Positions 42,362 through 52,700 of a stretch of 64,000 nucleotides of DNA are shown here, one piece after another. How positions within the stretch are numbered: position 1 is the first letter of the stretch; each line of letters begins with the position of its first letter. Both the position numbers and the translations under genes were made by a program. The notes beneath the pieces are model-generated. The model was given only the letters and a program-made list of their open reading frames with translations, did not search any database and was not told the origin of the DNA. The stretch is from Bacteroidota bacterium (GTDB lineage Bacteria; Bacteroidota; Bacteroidia; Bacteroidales; JAADJA01): contig JAHLKX010000006.1 in NCBI GenBank assembly GCA_020444515.1, positions 1-64,000 on the forward strand, read 5' to 3'.

Positions 42362-44140
42362 TTAATAAGACGAAAAATGATCATCTTCATTCATGGGTCT
42401 GATATCTTTCACATTGAGCTGAAGGTTAACAACACCGTTCCACTCATTCTCTTCAATGTGATAGCAAATATTAAAGGGCTTGTTTTGTTTTATAACAGCA
42501 AGGTGTTCACTTTGCTGGAAAGCAATGGCAGGAATAGGATAGCCCCGGATGTCTTTGTGCACCACTTCCAGTTTAAGGTGGTTTTTGCCTACGATTCTAC
42601 CCAGACCGGTATCAATTAGGTTTTCGCTCATAAAAACAGGCGACATATTGCCCGGACCGAAAGGTGCAAATTGTTTGAGAACCCTAAAAAACTTTTTGGT
42701 AATATCGTTCAAGCAGATCTTTGCATCAATTTCAACCTCCGGAATCATCATTCCTTGTGTAATATTTTCACTCACAAATTCTTCGAACCGCTTCTTAAAA
42801 GAATTGAGATTTTCGGGCTTAAGGGATAAACCGGCTGCATATTTATGACCTCCGAAATGTTCCAGCAAATCACTGCAGGCATCGACAGCATCATAGATAT
42901 CAAAATCTTTGACAGAACGAGCCGATCCAGTAATCAGCCCATTTGATTTTGTTAATACAACAGTGGGTTTATAATAGGTTTCAATCAGTCGTGAAGCGAC
43001 GATGCCAATTACACCCTTGTGCCAGTCTGGATTATAAACGATGGTGGATCGGGCGTTCATCAATATGTCATCGGTGCGTATCATTTCTGTTGCTTCTATT
43101 GTGGTTTGGGCATCCAGGTCTTTACGCTCCGTATTAAAATCGTTGATCCGGTTGGCAAATTCCTGGGCCATCTGCAGGGATTCTGCAACAAGTAAACTGA
43201 CCGAGTTATTGGCGCTTTCAATCCGACCTGCAGCATTGATCCTGGGTCCTACCAAAAAGACCAGGTCGCTGATCGTTAAATTTCGACTGAAAATATAGTC
43301 CGAATCATCTACCACTGAATCGATTTTGCGGTTTATTCCGCAAAATTTTAGAATGGCTTCAATGCCGGGCCTGGGTTCGGTATTGATGATTTTAAGCCCA
43401 TAATACGCCAGTATCCGATTTTCTCCTGTTATTTTCACAATATCAGAAGCGATGCTAACGACTACCAGATCGAGGTACTGAACCAGATTTTCAAAGGCAA
43501 TGTTATGCTTTTGTGCATAAGCCTGGATCAGTTTAAATCCAACTCCGCAACCCGAAAGTTCATCATAAGGATACACGCTATCCGGGCGTTTTGGATCCAA
43601 TACAGCAACAGCTTCTGGTAACTGTTCTCCGGGTCGATGATGATCGGCAATAATGTAATCAATTCCTTTACTTTTTGCGTAGGCAATTTTTTCTACCGCT
43701 TTGATTCCGCAATCGAGTACAATTACCAGTTTAAACCCATTTTCCGAAGCAAAATCAATGCTTTTGTACGAAATGCCATATCCTTCCTGATAACGATCAG
43801 GAATGTAAAAATCAATGTTATCGTAGATGCTTTTCAGAAATGTATAAACGAGTGCGACTGCAGTTGTGCCATCCACATCATAATCTCCATACACCAGAAT
43901 TTTTTCTCCATGATTGATTGCACTTTCAATCCGGTCGACAGCTTGATGCATATCGTTCATTAAAAATGGATCATGCAGTTCATCAAGAGAAGGACGGAAA
44001 AACGAACGGGCTTCTTCAAAGGTAGTAATGCCCCTTTGCACCAGCAGATTGGCAAGGTTTTGGTCAATATTCAACACTTGTGCCAAATGCTGAACAGTTT
44101 CCTCATTGCCCTGTTCCTTTAGTACCCACCGCTTGTCCAT
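42362..44140 (-). CDS. recJ: Single-stranded-DNA exonuclease RecJ
   Basis: About 592 residues from the ATG at 44140 (MDKRWVLKEQG); the frame continues to 44191 but the extra residues do not look like RecJ. DHH-family motifs are YGDYDVDGTTAVAL (motif I), VLDCGI and IADHHRPG (the DHH site), then the DHHA1 domain with GPRINAAGRI and FGGHKYAAGL. RecJ digests single strands 5' to 3' in recombination and mismatch repair. Length is normal. Confidence 0.95.
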   Translation of the reverse strand: MDKRWVLKEQGNEETVQHLAQVLNIDQNLANLLVQRGITTFEEARSFFRPSLDELHDPFLMNDMHQAVDRIESAINHGEKILVYGDYDVDGTTAVALVYTFLKSIYDNIDFYIPDRYQEGYGISYKSIDFASENGFKLVIVLDCGIKAVEKIAYAKSKGIDYIIADHHRPGEQLPEAVAVLDPKRPDSVYPYDELSGCGVGFKLIQAYAQKHNIAFENLVQYLDLVVVSIASDIVKITGENRILAYYGLKIINTEPRPGIEAILKFCGINRKIDSVVDDSDYIFSRNLTISDLVFLVGPRINAAGRIESANNSVSLLVAESLQMAQEFANRINDFNTERKDLDAQTTIEATEMIRTDDILMNARSTIVYNPDWHKGVIGIVASRLIETYYKPTVVLTKSNGLITGSARSVKDFDIYDAVDACSDLLEHFGGHKYAAGLSLKPENLNSFKKRFEEFVSENITQGMMIPEVEIDAKICLNDITKKFFRVLKQFAPFGPGNMSPVFMSENLIDTGLGRIVGKNHLKLEVVHKDIRGYPIPAIAFQQSEHLAVIKQNKPFNICYHIEENEWNGVVNLQLNVKDIRPMNEDDHFSSY

Positions 44141-44236
44141 AAAATTGCTTTGAACCGGTAAAGATAAAAAATTCCGCATGGAATTCCTCATCTAAAATCG
44201 AGTAAAAATGTTGTATTTTGATTGTAAGGAGGTTAT

Positions 44237-44257
44237 CGGTAAAATTAATTTTTACCG
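44237..44257 (-). terminator. Hairpin between the ABC permease and recJ
   Basis: CGGTAAAA (44237-44244) pairs perfectly with TTTTACCG (44250-44257) around a 5-base loop, 27 bases past the stop codon of the permease. No T-run follows, so it is at best a weak terminator or an RNA-processing hairpin. Confidence 0.35.
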
Positions 44258-44283
44258 GTCTTTCTAATGTCTTCAGAAATTTC

Positions 44284-45525
44284 TTAAAAGTTGGAGCGCA
44301 TAGCCTCCACAGGATCCAGTCGGGATGCGCTGTATGAAGGGATGATTCCGGCAAGCAGACCGATCAGTATGGAAACCGACATGCCAAGCACAATGTTACC
44401 AAATGTCAACACAAGATTAAAAGGAAAACTTTGTGATAATAAAACAAGGACATAGATGATCAATAGTCCAATAATTCCTCCGAAAAGTGATAAAAAGACA
44501 GCTTCGAATAGAAACTGGAATAAAATAAAAAACTTTTTAGCACCCAAACTCATTTGGATACCAATCTGGCTGGTTCGTTCTTTGACCGAAACAAACATGA
44601 TATTGGCAATTCCGAATCCACCGACCAAAAGGGAAAAGCTACCAACAAACCAACCTACAAAGGCAATAACCCCAAAAAATGCATCAAATTCCTGTGAGAT
44701 GATATCGGTCTCATTGATGGCAAAATTATCTTCAGCCCTGGGTTTTAACTTTCTTACCGACCGCATGATACCCACCATTTCATCCTTTAGTTCATCATTG
44801 GAAACATTGGCTTTTGCCTTAACCAGAATGGTTGTGCTGATCTCTTCAATGTTGATGAATCTTCGGGCAAAATTTACCGGCATCATAACCTGATTATCGG
44901 ATGAGCTACCAAATAAATCTTCGCCTTCTTTTTTTAAGATCCCGATTACTTGCAATTTATTTCCAAATACTTTAATTTCTTTCCCGATAGGGGGTAATCC
45001 TCCAAACAAATTTTCAGCGATATTGCTTCCGATGATGGCTACATTATTTCCACTTTGTGATTCCTGAAGGGTGAAATACCTGCCTTCTGAAAGATCAAAT
45101 GGCATGACCTGATCAAATTCATGTGACACACTCAGTATGGAAATTCCCTCCATGCTGTTGGCCTTGTATTTGACGGTCCGGGAAACTTCAAACATGAATG
45201 CACTGGCTTCGGATGCCAGGCTCCGACGTTGAATCTCACGCAAATCCTGAAGTTTGGGTTCCGGCCGTTTCATGTATTTCCACCAGGGATAATCACCACC
45301 ACCACCTCCCCAGGGCCATTTTTGTATGAACAGTACATTGTTTCCGAGTTCCTGAATGCTGCTGCGTATAGCCAGTTCCATAGAATCAAAAATGGTCAAT
45401 ACAGAAATTACCGAGAAAATGCCTATGGTAATCCCCAGTAGTGAAAGAAAGGTTCGAACCTTATTTACCACTACCGACTGTAAAGCAAATATGAAACTCT
45501 CTCGGATAAGTTTTAAAAACAACAT
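44284..45525 (-). CDS. MacB-like ABC transporter permease
   Basis: 413 residues. A first membrane helix follows KVRTFLSLLGITIGIFSV (about 22-40), then a large periplasmic MacB-type core domain (about 45-280) and three C-terminal membrane helices ending in the PVEAMR signature. A glycine run near residue 75 (WPWGGGGGDYPWW) lies in the periplasmic part. MacB-family permeases drive mechanotransmission, exporting lipoproteins, peptides or drugs with an outer-membrane partner. No ATPase gene or adaptor is adjacent, so the partner must be elsewhere. Confidence 0.88.
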   Translation of the reverse strand: MLFLKLIRESFIFALQSVVVNKVRTFLSLLGITIGIFSVISVLTIFDSMELAIRSSIQELGNNVLFIQKWPWGGGGGDYPWWKYMKRPEPKLQDLREIQRRSLASEASAFMFEVSRTVKYKANSMEGISILSVSHEFDQVMPFDLSEGRYFTLQESQSGNNVAIIGSNIAENLFGGLPPIGKEIKVFGNKLQVIGILKKEGEDLFGSSSDNQVMMPVNFARRFINIEEISTTILVKAKANVSNDELKDEMVGIMRSVRKLKPRAEDNFAINETDIISQEFDAFFGVIAFVGWFVGSFSLLVGGFGIANIMFVSVKERTSQIGIQMSLGAKKFFILFQFLFEAVFLSLFGGIIGLLIIYVLVLLSQSFPFNLVLTFGNIVLGMSVSILIGLLAGIIPSYSASRLDPVEAMRSNF

Positions 45526-45598
45526 GCAATATCTCTTTTCACAATTAAAGTGTGTAAAATTAAATCATTTAGCCTTTAATCTTAAATAAATTTAATTG

Positions 45599-45606
45599 TT
45601 ACTTTG
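45599..45606 (+). promoter_or_regulatory. Possible -7 box upstream of purH
   Basis: TTACTTTG differs from TAnnTTTG at one defined base and lies 46 bases before the purH ATG at 45653. It is weaker than the other boxes listed. Confidence 0.3.
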
Positions 45607-45652
45607 CATCCAGGTAATATTGTTTTCACCACTAAACATGCTCCCATCCAAT

Positions 45653-47173
45653 ATGAAAAAAAAGATTAAAAGTGCTTTAATTTCCGTTTATCATAAATCC
45701 GGCCTGGATGAAATAATCAAAAAACTCAATGATTTGGGCATTACGATATATTCTACCGGTGGTACTTATGCATTCATCCAATCCCTTCATGTCGAAGCAA
45801 AAACAGTAGAATCTCTTACGGACTATCCTTCCATATTGGGTGGTCGTGTTAAAACACTTCATCCAAAAGTCTTTGGTGGCATCCTGGGGCGAAGAGATGT
45901 ACAAGAGGATATGGATCAGTTTAAAAATTATGGAATCCCTGAAATCGACTTAGTCATTGTTGATCTTTATCCTTTTGAACAAACAGTTGCTATGACAGAT
46001 ACGGAACAGGAGATCATAGAAAAAATTGATATTGGAGGAATTTCATTGATTCGGGCTGCTGCAAAAAATTTCAAAGATGTAATTATTGTCCCTTCGGAAG
46101 ATCAATATGCCGATCTCTTAAAACTATTGAATGAATCGAATGGTTTTAGCACCCTGGAAGATCGCAAGCGATTTGCTGCTGCCGCCTTTAATGTTTCATC
46201 CCACTATGACACCGCTATTTTTCACTATTTCAGCAAAGACAACGATACCAGCGCATTTAAGGTAAGCCTTAAATCGGGCGAAATCCTTCGTTATGGTGAG
46301 AACCCCCATCAAATGGGTGTTTTTTATGGAAACTTATCCAAAATATTTCAGCAGCTGCATGGAAAGGCTATTTCTTATAATAACCTGGGTGATCTTGATG
46401 CAGCCGTTAACCTTATCCGGGATTTTGATGAACCCACAGTTGCCATTTTAAAACACAACAATGCATGCGGATTGGCAAGTCGTAATTCCCTAATTGAAGC
46501 CTGGAAAGATGCGCTGGCCGGAGATCCCGTTTCTGCTTTTGGAGGGGTTATCATCACAAACCAGACTGTTGATGCAGTAACTGCCGGAGAAATAAACAAG
46601 TTGTTTTTCGAGATCATACTTGCCCCCGCATATGACAAAAAAGCACTCGAAATACTTGAGTCAAAGAAAAATAGAATAATTTTGCAAAAAAATGCATACG
46701 ATTTACCCGGGCGACAATTCCGATCTCTTTTGAATGGTGTGGTTGCTCAGGATGCCGATCAAAAGACGGAAACAGCTGAAGATTTGAAAGTTGTAACCAA
46801 AAAAGCACCAAGTGAGTATGAAATAAGCGATTTGGTGTTTGCCAATAAAATTGTGAAGCACACCAAATCGAATGCAATCGTTCTTGTAAAAAACAAACAG
46901 CTGTGTGGGAGTGGTGTCGGGCAAACTTCACGGGTAGATGCCCTTAAACAGGCCATTGCGAAGGCCGGAGAATTTGGTTTTGACCTGAATGGGGCCGTGA
47001 TGGCTTCTGATGCTTTTTTCCCTTTTGCTGATTCAGTGGAAATTGCCAATCAAGCCGGAATAAAAGCTGTTATTCAGCCAGGTGGATCAATTCGTGATCA
47101 GGATTCAATTGATTTTTGCAATGATCATGAAATGGCGATGGTTTTTACCGGAACAAGGCATTTTAAACATTAA
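45653..47173 (+). CDS. purH: Bifunctional AICAR transformylase/IMP cyclohydrolase
   Basis: 506 residues from the ATG at 45653; the frame opens at 45596, upstream of the probable promoter. It performs the last two steps of purine synthesis. The N-terminal cyclohydrolase has the MGS-like fold (SALISVYHKSGL, YSTGGTYAF, GGRVKTLHPKVFGGIL). The C-terminal transformylase has RYGENPHQMGVFY, LKHNNACGLA (Lys-His of the active site) and DAFFPFADSVE. Length is normal. It is followed 60 bases later by mreB. Confidence 0.96.
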   Translation: MKKKIKSALISVYHKSGLDEIIKKLNDLGITIYSTGGTYAFIQSLHVEAKTVESLTDYPSILGGRVKTLHPKVFGGILGRRDVQEDMDQFKNYGIPEIDLVIVDLYPFEQTVAMTDTEQEIIEKIDIGGISLIRAAAKNFKDVIIVPSEDQYADLLKLLNESNGFSTLEDRKRFAAAAFNVSSHYDTAIFHYFSKDNDTSAFKVSLKSGEILRYGENPHQMGVFYGNLSKIFQQLHGKAISYNNLGDLDAAVNLIRDFDEPTVAILKHNNACGLASRNSLIEAWKDALAGDPVSAFGGVIITNQTVDAVTAGEINKLFFEIILAPAYDKKALEILESKKNRIILQKNAYDLPGRQFRSLLNGVVAQDADQKTETAEDLKVVTKKAPSEYEISDLVFANKIVKHTKSNAIVLVKNKQLCGSGVGQTSRVDALKQAIAKAGEFGFDLNGAVMASDAFFPFADSVEIANQAGIKAVIQPGGSIRDQDSIDFCNDHEMAMVFTGTRHFKH

Positions 47174-47194
47174 TGAAATATAATTATCGTTCTC

Positions 47195-47213
47195 CCTGAT
47201 TTTTAGAATCAGG
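47195..47213 (+). terminator. Small hairpin between purH and mreB
   Basis: CCTGATT (47195-47201) pairs perfectly with AATCAGG (47207-47213) around a 5-base loop. No T-run follows. It could be a weak terminator of purH or part of the mreB leader. Confidence 0.3.
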
Positions 47214-47233
47214 ATATTAATAACGCAAACACT

Positions 47234-48256
47234 ATGGGTCTTTTTTCATTTTTAACCAAGGAAGTCGCAATCGACCTGGGTACAGCCAATACAATTATCA
47301 TTTATAATGATAAGGTGGTAGTTGATGAACCCTCCATTGTTGCCATTGAAAGGAGCACCGGCCGGATCATTGCCGTCGGTAAGGAAGCCATGATGATGCA
47401 TGGTAAAACGCATGAAAATATAAAGACCATTCGTCCTTTGCGGGATGGTGTTATTGCTGATTTTCAATCGTCCGAATACATGATTCGGGAAATGATCAAA
47501 ATGATCTGGCCGAAAAAACAACTATTTCCTCCGGCTTTGAAAATGGTTATTTGTATCCCTTCTGGTATTACCGAAGTGGAAGAAAGGGCTGTTAAAGATT
47601 CGGCTGAACAAGCAGGTGCAAAAGATGTTAAATTGATTCATGAACCCATGGCTGCGGCTATTGGAATTGGAATAGATGTGATGGAGCCCACCGGCAATAT
47701 GATCATTGATATTGGCGGGGGTACCAGTGAAATTGCTGTCATTGCTCTGGGTGGTATTGTCAATAATAAATCCATCCGGATTGCGGGTGATGATTTTAAT
47801 TCAGATATTGAAGAATATATGCGCAAGCAACATAATATCAATATCGGGGAACGTACTGCTGAAAGAATTAAAATTGAAGTGGGTGCGGCCATGGTTGAAA
47901 TTGATAATCCACCCGATGATTTTGCAGTTCATGGTCGCGATATGCTAACAGGAATTCCCAAAGAGATCAAAGTCAATTATGAAGAGATTGCTCATTGTCT
48001 TGATAAGTCTATTTCCAAGATAGAAGCTGCAGTCCTGAATGCACTTGAAATGACACCCCCGGAATTGTCTGCTGATATTTTCAGAACTGGAATTTACCTG
48101 GCTGGTGGGGGATCAATGCTCAGGGGGCTCGACAAAAGATTGCATCTGAAAACAAAACTACCGGTGCATGTGGCTGAGGATCCTTTAAGGGCTGTTGCCC
48201 GGGGAACTGGAATTGCTTTAAAGAACTTTGATAAGTTTACTTTCCTTATCAAATAA
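47234..48256 (+). CDS. mreB: Rod shape-determining actin homologue MreB
   Basis: 340 residues with the actin fold: phosphate loops DLGTANTIIIYNDK (N-terminus) and IDIGGGTSEIAVIALGG (about 155-171), and the adenosine loop LAGGGSMLRGLDKRL. MreB forms membrane-bound filaments that guide side-wall peptidoglycan synthesis and give rod shape. It is first of mreB-mreC-mreD. Confidence 0.97.
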   Translation: MGLFSFLTKEVAIDLGTANTIIIYNDKVVVDEPSIVAIERSTGRIIAVGKEAMMMHGKTHENIKTIRPLRDGVIADFQSSEYMIREMIKMIWPKKQLFPPALKMVICIPSGITEVEERAVKDSAEQAGAKDVKLIHEPMAAAIGIGIDVMEPTGNMIIDIGGGTSEIAVIALGGIVNNKSIRIAGDDFNSDIEEYMRKQHNINIGERTAERIKIEVGAAMVEIDNPPDDFAVHGRDMLTGIPKEIKVNYEEIAHCLDKSISKIEAAVLNALEMTPPELSADIFRTGIYLAGGGSMLRGLDKRLHLKTKLPVHVAEDPLRAVARGTGIALKNFDKFTFLIK

Positions 48257-48291
48257 AATTAGAAATCAAAATAACAGATCGGAATTGAGAG

Positions 48292-49113
48292 GTGCGGAGA
48301 TTGTTTCTGTACATATTGAAGCATAATTTCTTCTTCCTTTTCATCATGCTGGAAGTGGTTGCTTTTAGTTTGGTTATTCAAAATAATTATCAGCGAGCTT
48401 CTTTCATAAATTCTACCAATCATTTTACCGGTTCAATTCTCAGTTCTTATCATGATATTACCGAATATTTTTACCTAAAAAAACAGAACGAACAGTTATT
48501 GTCGGAAAATGCCTGGTTGCGCAGTCAGATCGAACAATCATTCAGAACAGTTGACACCATTGTTTATACTCAAAAAGACTCCTTATTCAGATTTATTGAA
48601 GCTGAAGTGATCAGCAATTCCGTTCACCATATGAAAAACTATCTTTTACTGGATAAGGGTAAAAAAGACGGAATAGAACCCGATATGGGCGTTATTACCT
48701 CAGATGGCATTGTTGGAACGGTGGTAGAGGTATCGGATCATTTTTCTAAAGTAATGTCAGTGATCCATATTCAGCACAAAATCAATGCCCGTATTAAAAA
48801 GAACAACCACCTCGGGAGTGTTGAATGGAGCGGGAAAGATTACCGTCATGGAACGTTAACCGATGTTCCTGTTCATGTACAACTTAATCCAGGTGATACC
48901 ATCATTACCAGTGGAAATTCACATATTTTTCCCGAAGGAATCAGGATCGGAATTATCAGTGATGATATAAATAATGCGCCGAAAAGCCAGGGCAACTTTA
49001 AAAGTGCTCCTGTATTATTTTCTGTTGATTACAACGATCTCTACCATGTTTATGTTATTGTTAACCTGATGCATAATGAGATCCAGCAACTTGAAAATGA
49101 GGAGGGCCCATGA
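48292..49113 (+). CDS. mreC: Rod shape-determining protein MreC
   Basis: 273 residues starting with GTG at 48292. One membrane helix (about 10-28) and a coiled-coil stretch (about 60-85, EYFYLKKQNEQLLSENAW) lead to the periplasmic beta domains (NYLLLDKGKKDGIEPDMGV, GDTIITSGNSHIFPEGI). MreC links MreB to the wall synthases. Its stop overlaps the mreD start by four bases. Confidence 0.93.
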   Translation: MRRLFLYILKHNFFFLFIMLEVVAFSLVIQNNYQRASFINSTNHFTGSILSSYHDITEYFYLKKQNEQLLSENAWLRSQIEQSFRTVDTIVYTQKDSLFRFIEAEVISNSVHHMKNYLLLDKGKKDGIEPDMGVITSDGIVGTVVEVSDHFSKVMSVIHIQHKINARIKKNNHLGSVEWSGKDYRHGTLTDVPVHVQLNPGDTIITSGNSHIFPEGIRIGIISDDINNAPKSQGNFKSAPVLFSVDYNDLYHVYVIVNLMHNEIQQLENEEGP

Positions 49114-49628
49114 GCAGATTATTAATGGCCAATATCATCCGTTTTATTGTGTTGATTCCGATACAGGTTCTGGTATTGGACAACATCAATCTTGGGGGTC
49201 ATGTCAATCCCTATTTATATGTTTTTTTTATTTTATTATTGCCTTTTGAAACACCGGGTTGGATCATGCTAATGAGCTCATTTGCCCTGGGGCTGATAAT
49301 TGATTTGTTTAGTGGCACACCTGGGATGCACGCTGCAGCCAGCACGCTGATGGCCTATGCCAGGCCAATTGTTATCCGAAGTGTAGGAGCCAATAAAGAA
49401 TTTGAAACCGGGATGCAACCTTCAATCCGTGATTTGGGATTTCAGTGGTTTTTTACCTATTCCTTCATTTTGATATTCCTTCATCACTTCTCATTGTTGC
49501 TTATTGAGGTCTTTCGGTTCAGTCGTTTCTTTGATACCTTGCAGCGTGCATTGTTAAGCACGTTATTTACTCTTCTATTGGTTATCATTACACAATTCAT
49601 TTTTATGAAAACAACTGCTCGAAGGTGA
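49110..49628 (+). CDS. mreD: Rod shape-determining membrane protein MreD
   Basis: 172 residues with five or so membrane segments. The stretch LFSGTPGMHAAASTLMAYARP (near residue 70) is the family core motif. Position directly after mreC with a four-base overlap supports the call, since MreD is poorly conserved. The PBP2 and RodA genes that often follow are absent; a sensor kinase comes next after 93 bases. Confidence 0.9.
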   Translation: MSRLLMANIIRFIVLIPIQVLVLDNINLGGHVNPYLYVFFILLLPFETPGWIMLMSSFALGLIIDLFSGTPGMHAAASTLMAYARPIVIRSVGANKEFETGMQPSIRDLGFQWFFTYSFILIFLHHFSLLLIEVFRFSRFFDTLQRALLSTLFTLLLVIITQFIFMKTTARR

Positions 49629-49721
49629 TGTTGTATATAAATGTGTGATTATAATTTCCTTTAAAAATCGAAATGATGTATATTTACAAAATGGATCATG
49701 CCTTCAAACCTATGAGGTTGT

Positions 49722-52700
49722 ATGGATTTGAGTAAACAAACAAAGCAGGAACTAACGGATAAAATAAGAAGCCTTCAAAATGAACTTGAAGAGTGGAAAA
49801 AAAACTTTGGGAACTTTAATGATCTTGCTCCGGATATGTTTTTTTCCATTTCGCCCCAGGGCAAAGTTCTTGATGTTAACCGTGCCGGTTGCTTAATACT
49901 GGGTTTTTCTGAAAAAGAGTTATTGGGCTCTTCTGTATGGAATATCATCCATCCGGAGGATAAAAGCAAAGTCAGAGCCAGGTTCAGTCAAATAGTTACA
50001 AAAAAAATTCAACACAGTGAACTCAATTTCAGAAAAATTAAAAAGTCTGGAGAGTCATTGTATGTGCAGGAGCAAACTTATCTGGTTTTTAATAAACAGG
50101 ATATTATCAAGGAAATCCACATACGATGCACCGATGTAACCAAAAGAAAGGTAATTGAAGCAGAAGTTCAAACTCAGCAGGAACGTTTTCGGACCCTGAC
50201 AGAACATTTGAATGTTGGGCTTTACAGGAGCACTGTCGATAAAAGAGGTACATTCATTGAAGTAAATGAGCCATTTCTTAAGATGTTGGGTTATCGTTCA
50301 AGAGATGAACTGTTTGACCATAAAGTATCAGATATTTATGAACATGCATCAGAACGAGCTGTCATTCAAAAGAAAATACATGAAAGCGGATTGATTAAAA
50401 ACCAGGAAGTGTGTTTGCGGAAAAAGAATGGCGAAACCTTTGTTGCTTCACTTTCAACCATATTGGTCCGAGACAGTCATGGTCAACCAACTTATTATGA
50501 TGGTATTATTGAAGATATTTCTGAGAGAAAACAAATATTAAATACAATCCGGGAATCAGAATCAAAATACCGTTCGTTGGTAGAATCTTTTTATGATATA
50601 ATTTTTATTACCGACCATGAAAGGAAAATGCTTTTTGCCAATCCGGCCTTGAAAAAACATACCGGTTTCACCCTTGAAAACTTTCAATCATCAGAGCCAA
50701 GGATGTCGTTCATTCATCCAGATGATGAAAAAAAGGTTGAAAAGTTTATCGATCAATTTATTAAAAGCAAGAACAAAAACTCAGATTTTTTTGAAAACAG
50801 GTTATTAGATAAAACAGGTAAGTTGCATTGGTTTTCATCCATCATTACCAAAATACAATATGAAAACAGACCCGCTCTGCAGTTTATCGTTCGCGATATT
50901 ACCAGTCAAAAATTAACTGGTGAAAACCTGCTTAAAAAGGAAAAACAATATGGTACTTTATTCGACCTTTCTCCCAATGGTATCCTGATCGAGGACCGTT
51001 ATGGAAAAATACTCGATGTAAACCCTGCTTTTTGCGATTTACTGGGGTATACAAAAAGTGAATTGATGGGTGCCAATGTCAAAATTCTCTCCCACCCGGA
51101 TGCCAGGCATCTGGTTCAGAAAAATATTGATAGAATTTTAAGTGGCGAACAATTGAATCATACGGAAAAGAGCTTAAAGAAGGATGGCACGATTTCGTAT
51201 GTTCACCTCAATGAAAAAAAGTTCGACCTGCCAGATGGACAAACAGGCATTGTATGCATAGCAGAAGATATTACAGACCGGATTCGTGCCGAGAAAGCAC
51301 TCAAGGAAAGTGAACAGAAATACCGGCTCCTCATCGAAAATCAAACCGACCTGGTGGTAAAGGTGGATACAAAAGGCCGGTTTACCTTTGTGAGCCCCTC
51401 CTATTGTGAATTGTTTGGGAAAACCGAGGAGGAATTATTGGACAAAGACTTTTTGTCGTTGGTTCATAAAGATGACCAAAAGGAAACCAAAAACAAGATG
51501 GAACAGCTGTTAAAGCCACCCTATCATGTTTATCTTGAGCACAGAGCAAAAACAAAACCCGGATGGCGGTGGATAGCATGGATGGATACGGCTGTGCTGG
51601 ATGAGAACAAGCAAGTAGTTGAAATCATTGGTGTTGGTCGTGATGTAACCGATCGCAAAATTGCTGAAGAAGCATTACTGAAATCTGAGGAAAGTTACCG
51701 TGGCCTTTTTAACAGTGCCACAGATGCTATCTATATACAGGATATCAATGGATATTTTCTGGATGTAAATGCAGGTGCTGAGAAAATGTATGGTTATAAG
51801 CGCAGTGAATTTATTGGGCGAAGGCCTGACTTTCTCTCGGCTCCCCATAAAAATGATTTAAATAAAATACAGAAATATTTAAAAGCAGCCTTTGCAGGTA
51901 TACCTCAAAAGTTTGAATTCTGGGGTTTGGATGCCAAAGGACGTATTTTCCCGAAAGAGGTCAGGATGAACAAGAGCACTTACTTTGGAAAAGAAGTCGT
52001 TGTGGTATTTGCCCAGGATATAACAGAACGCAAAGCTGCTCAGAAAATACTGGAAGAAAAAGAAAAAAAATTCAGAAGAATTTTTAATGCCTTTCCGGAT
52101 ATATATTTTAAATCTTCCATTGATGGAACAGTCCTGGAAGTAAGCCCCTCCGTATTGAAAATAACGGGTTATTCACCCCGGGAAGTAATTGGGCAGAAAT
52201 CTTCTAAATTTTACTATGATGAAAATGAATGGAAAAACATTGGTGATCAAATCAATAAAAATGGTGAAATCAATGATTTTGACACCCGGATTAAAACCAA
52301 AAATAATCGAATTTTATACTGTTCATTAACAGCCCGAACGGTATTTAATGAAGTGAATAAACCCATTGAAATTGAAGGAGCTTTAAGGGATATCACGGAC
52401 AGGGTTCAAGCTGAAAAGGAAATAAAAGAAAGCCAGCGCAGGATCTCCACCCTGATGGCGAATTTACCAGGAATGGCCTACCGTTGTAAGAATGATCGCG
52501 AATGGACAATGGAATTTATCAGCCAGGGATGTTTCGACCTTACGGGTTATACTCCCGAGGCACTGATTGATAATCGCAAGCTATCATTCAATGACCTTAT
52601 TTTACCGGATGACCGGGAAATAGTATGGAAAACCATTCAGGCTGCTTTGAAAAAAAACAAGTCGTATCGTATGGCTTATCGCATCATTCATGCATCAGGA

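Noticed and set aside
45445..45465. GGTTCGAACC, resembling a tRNA T-loop
   Set aside because: It lies inside the permease coding region with no acceptor stem, anticodon arm or D-arm around it.
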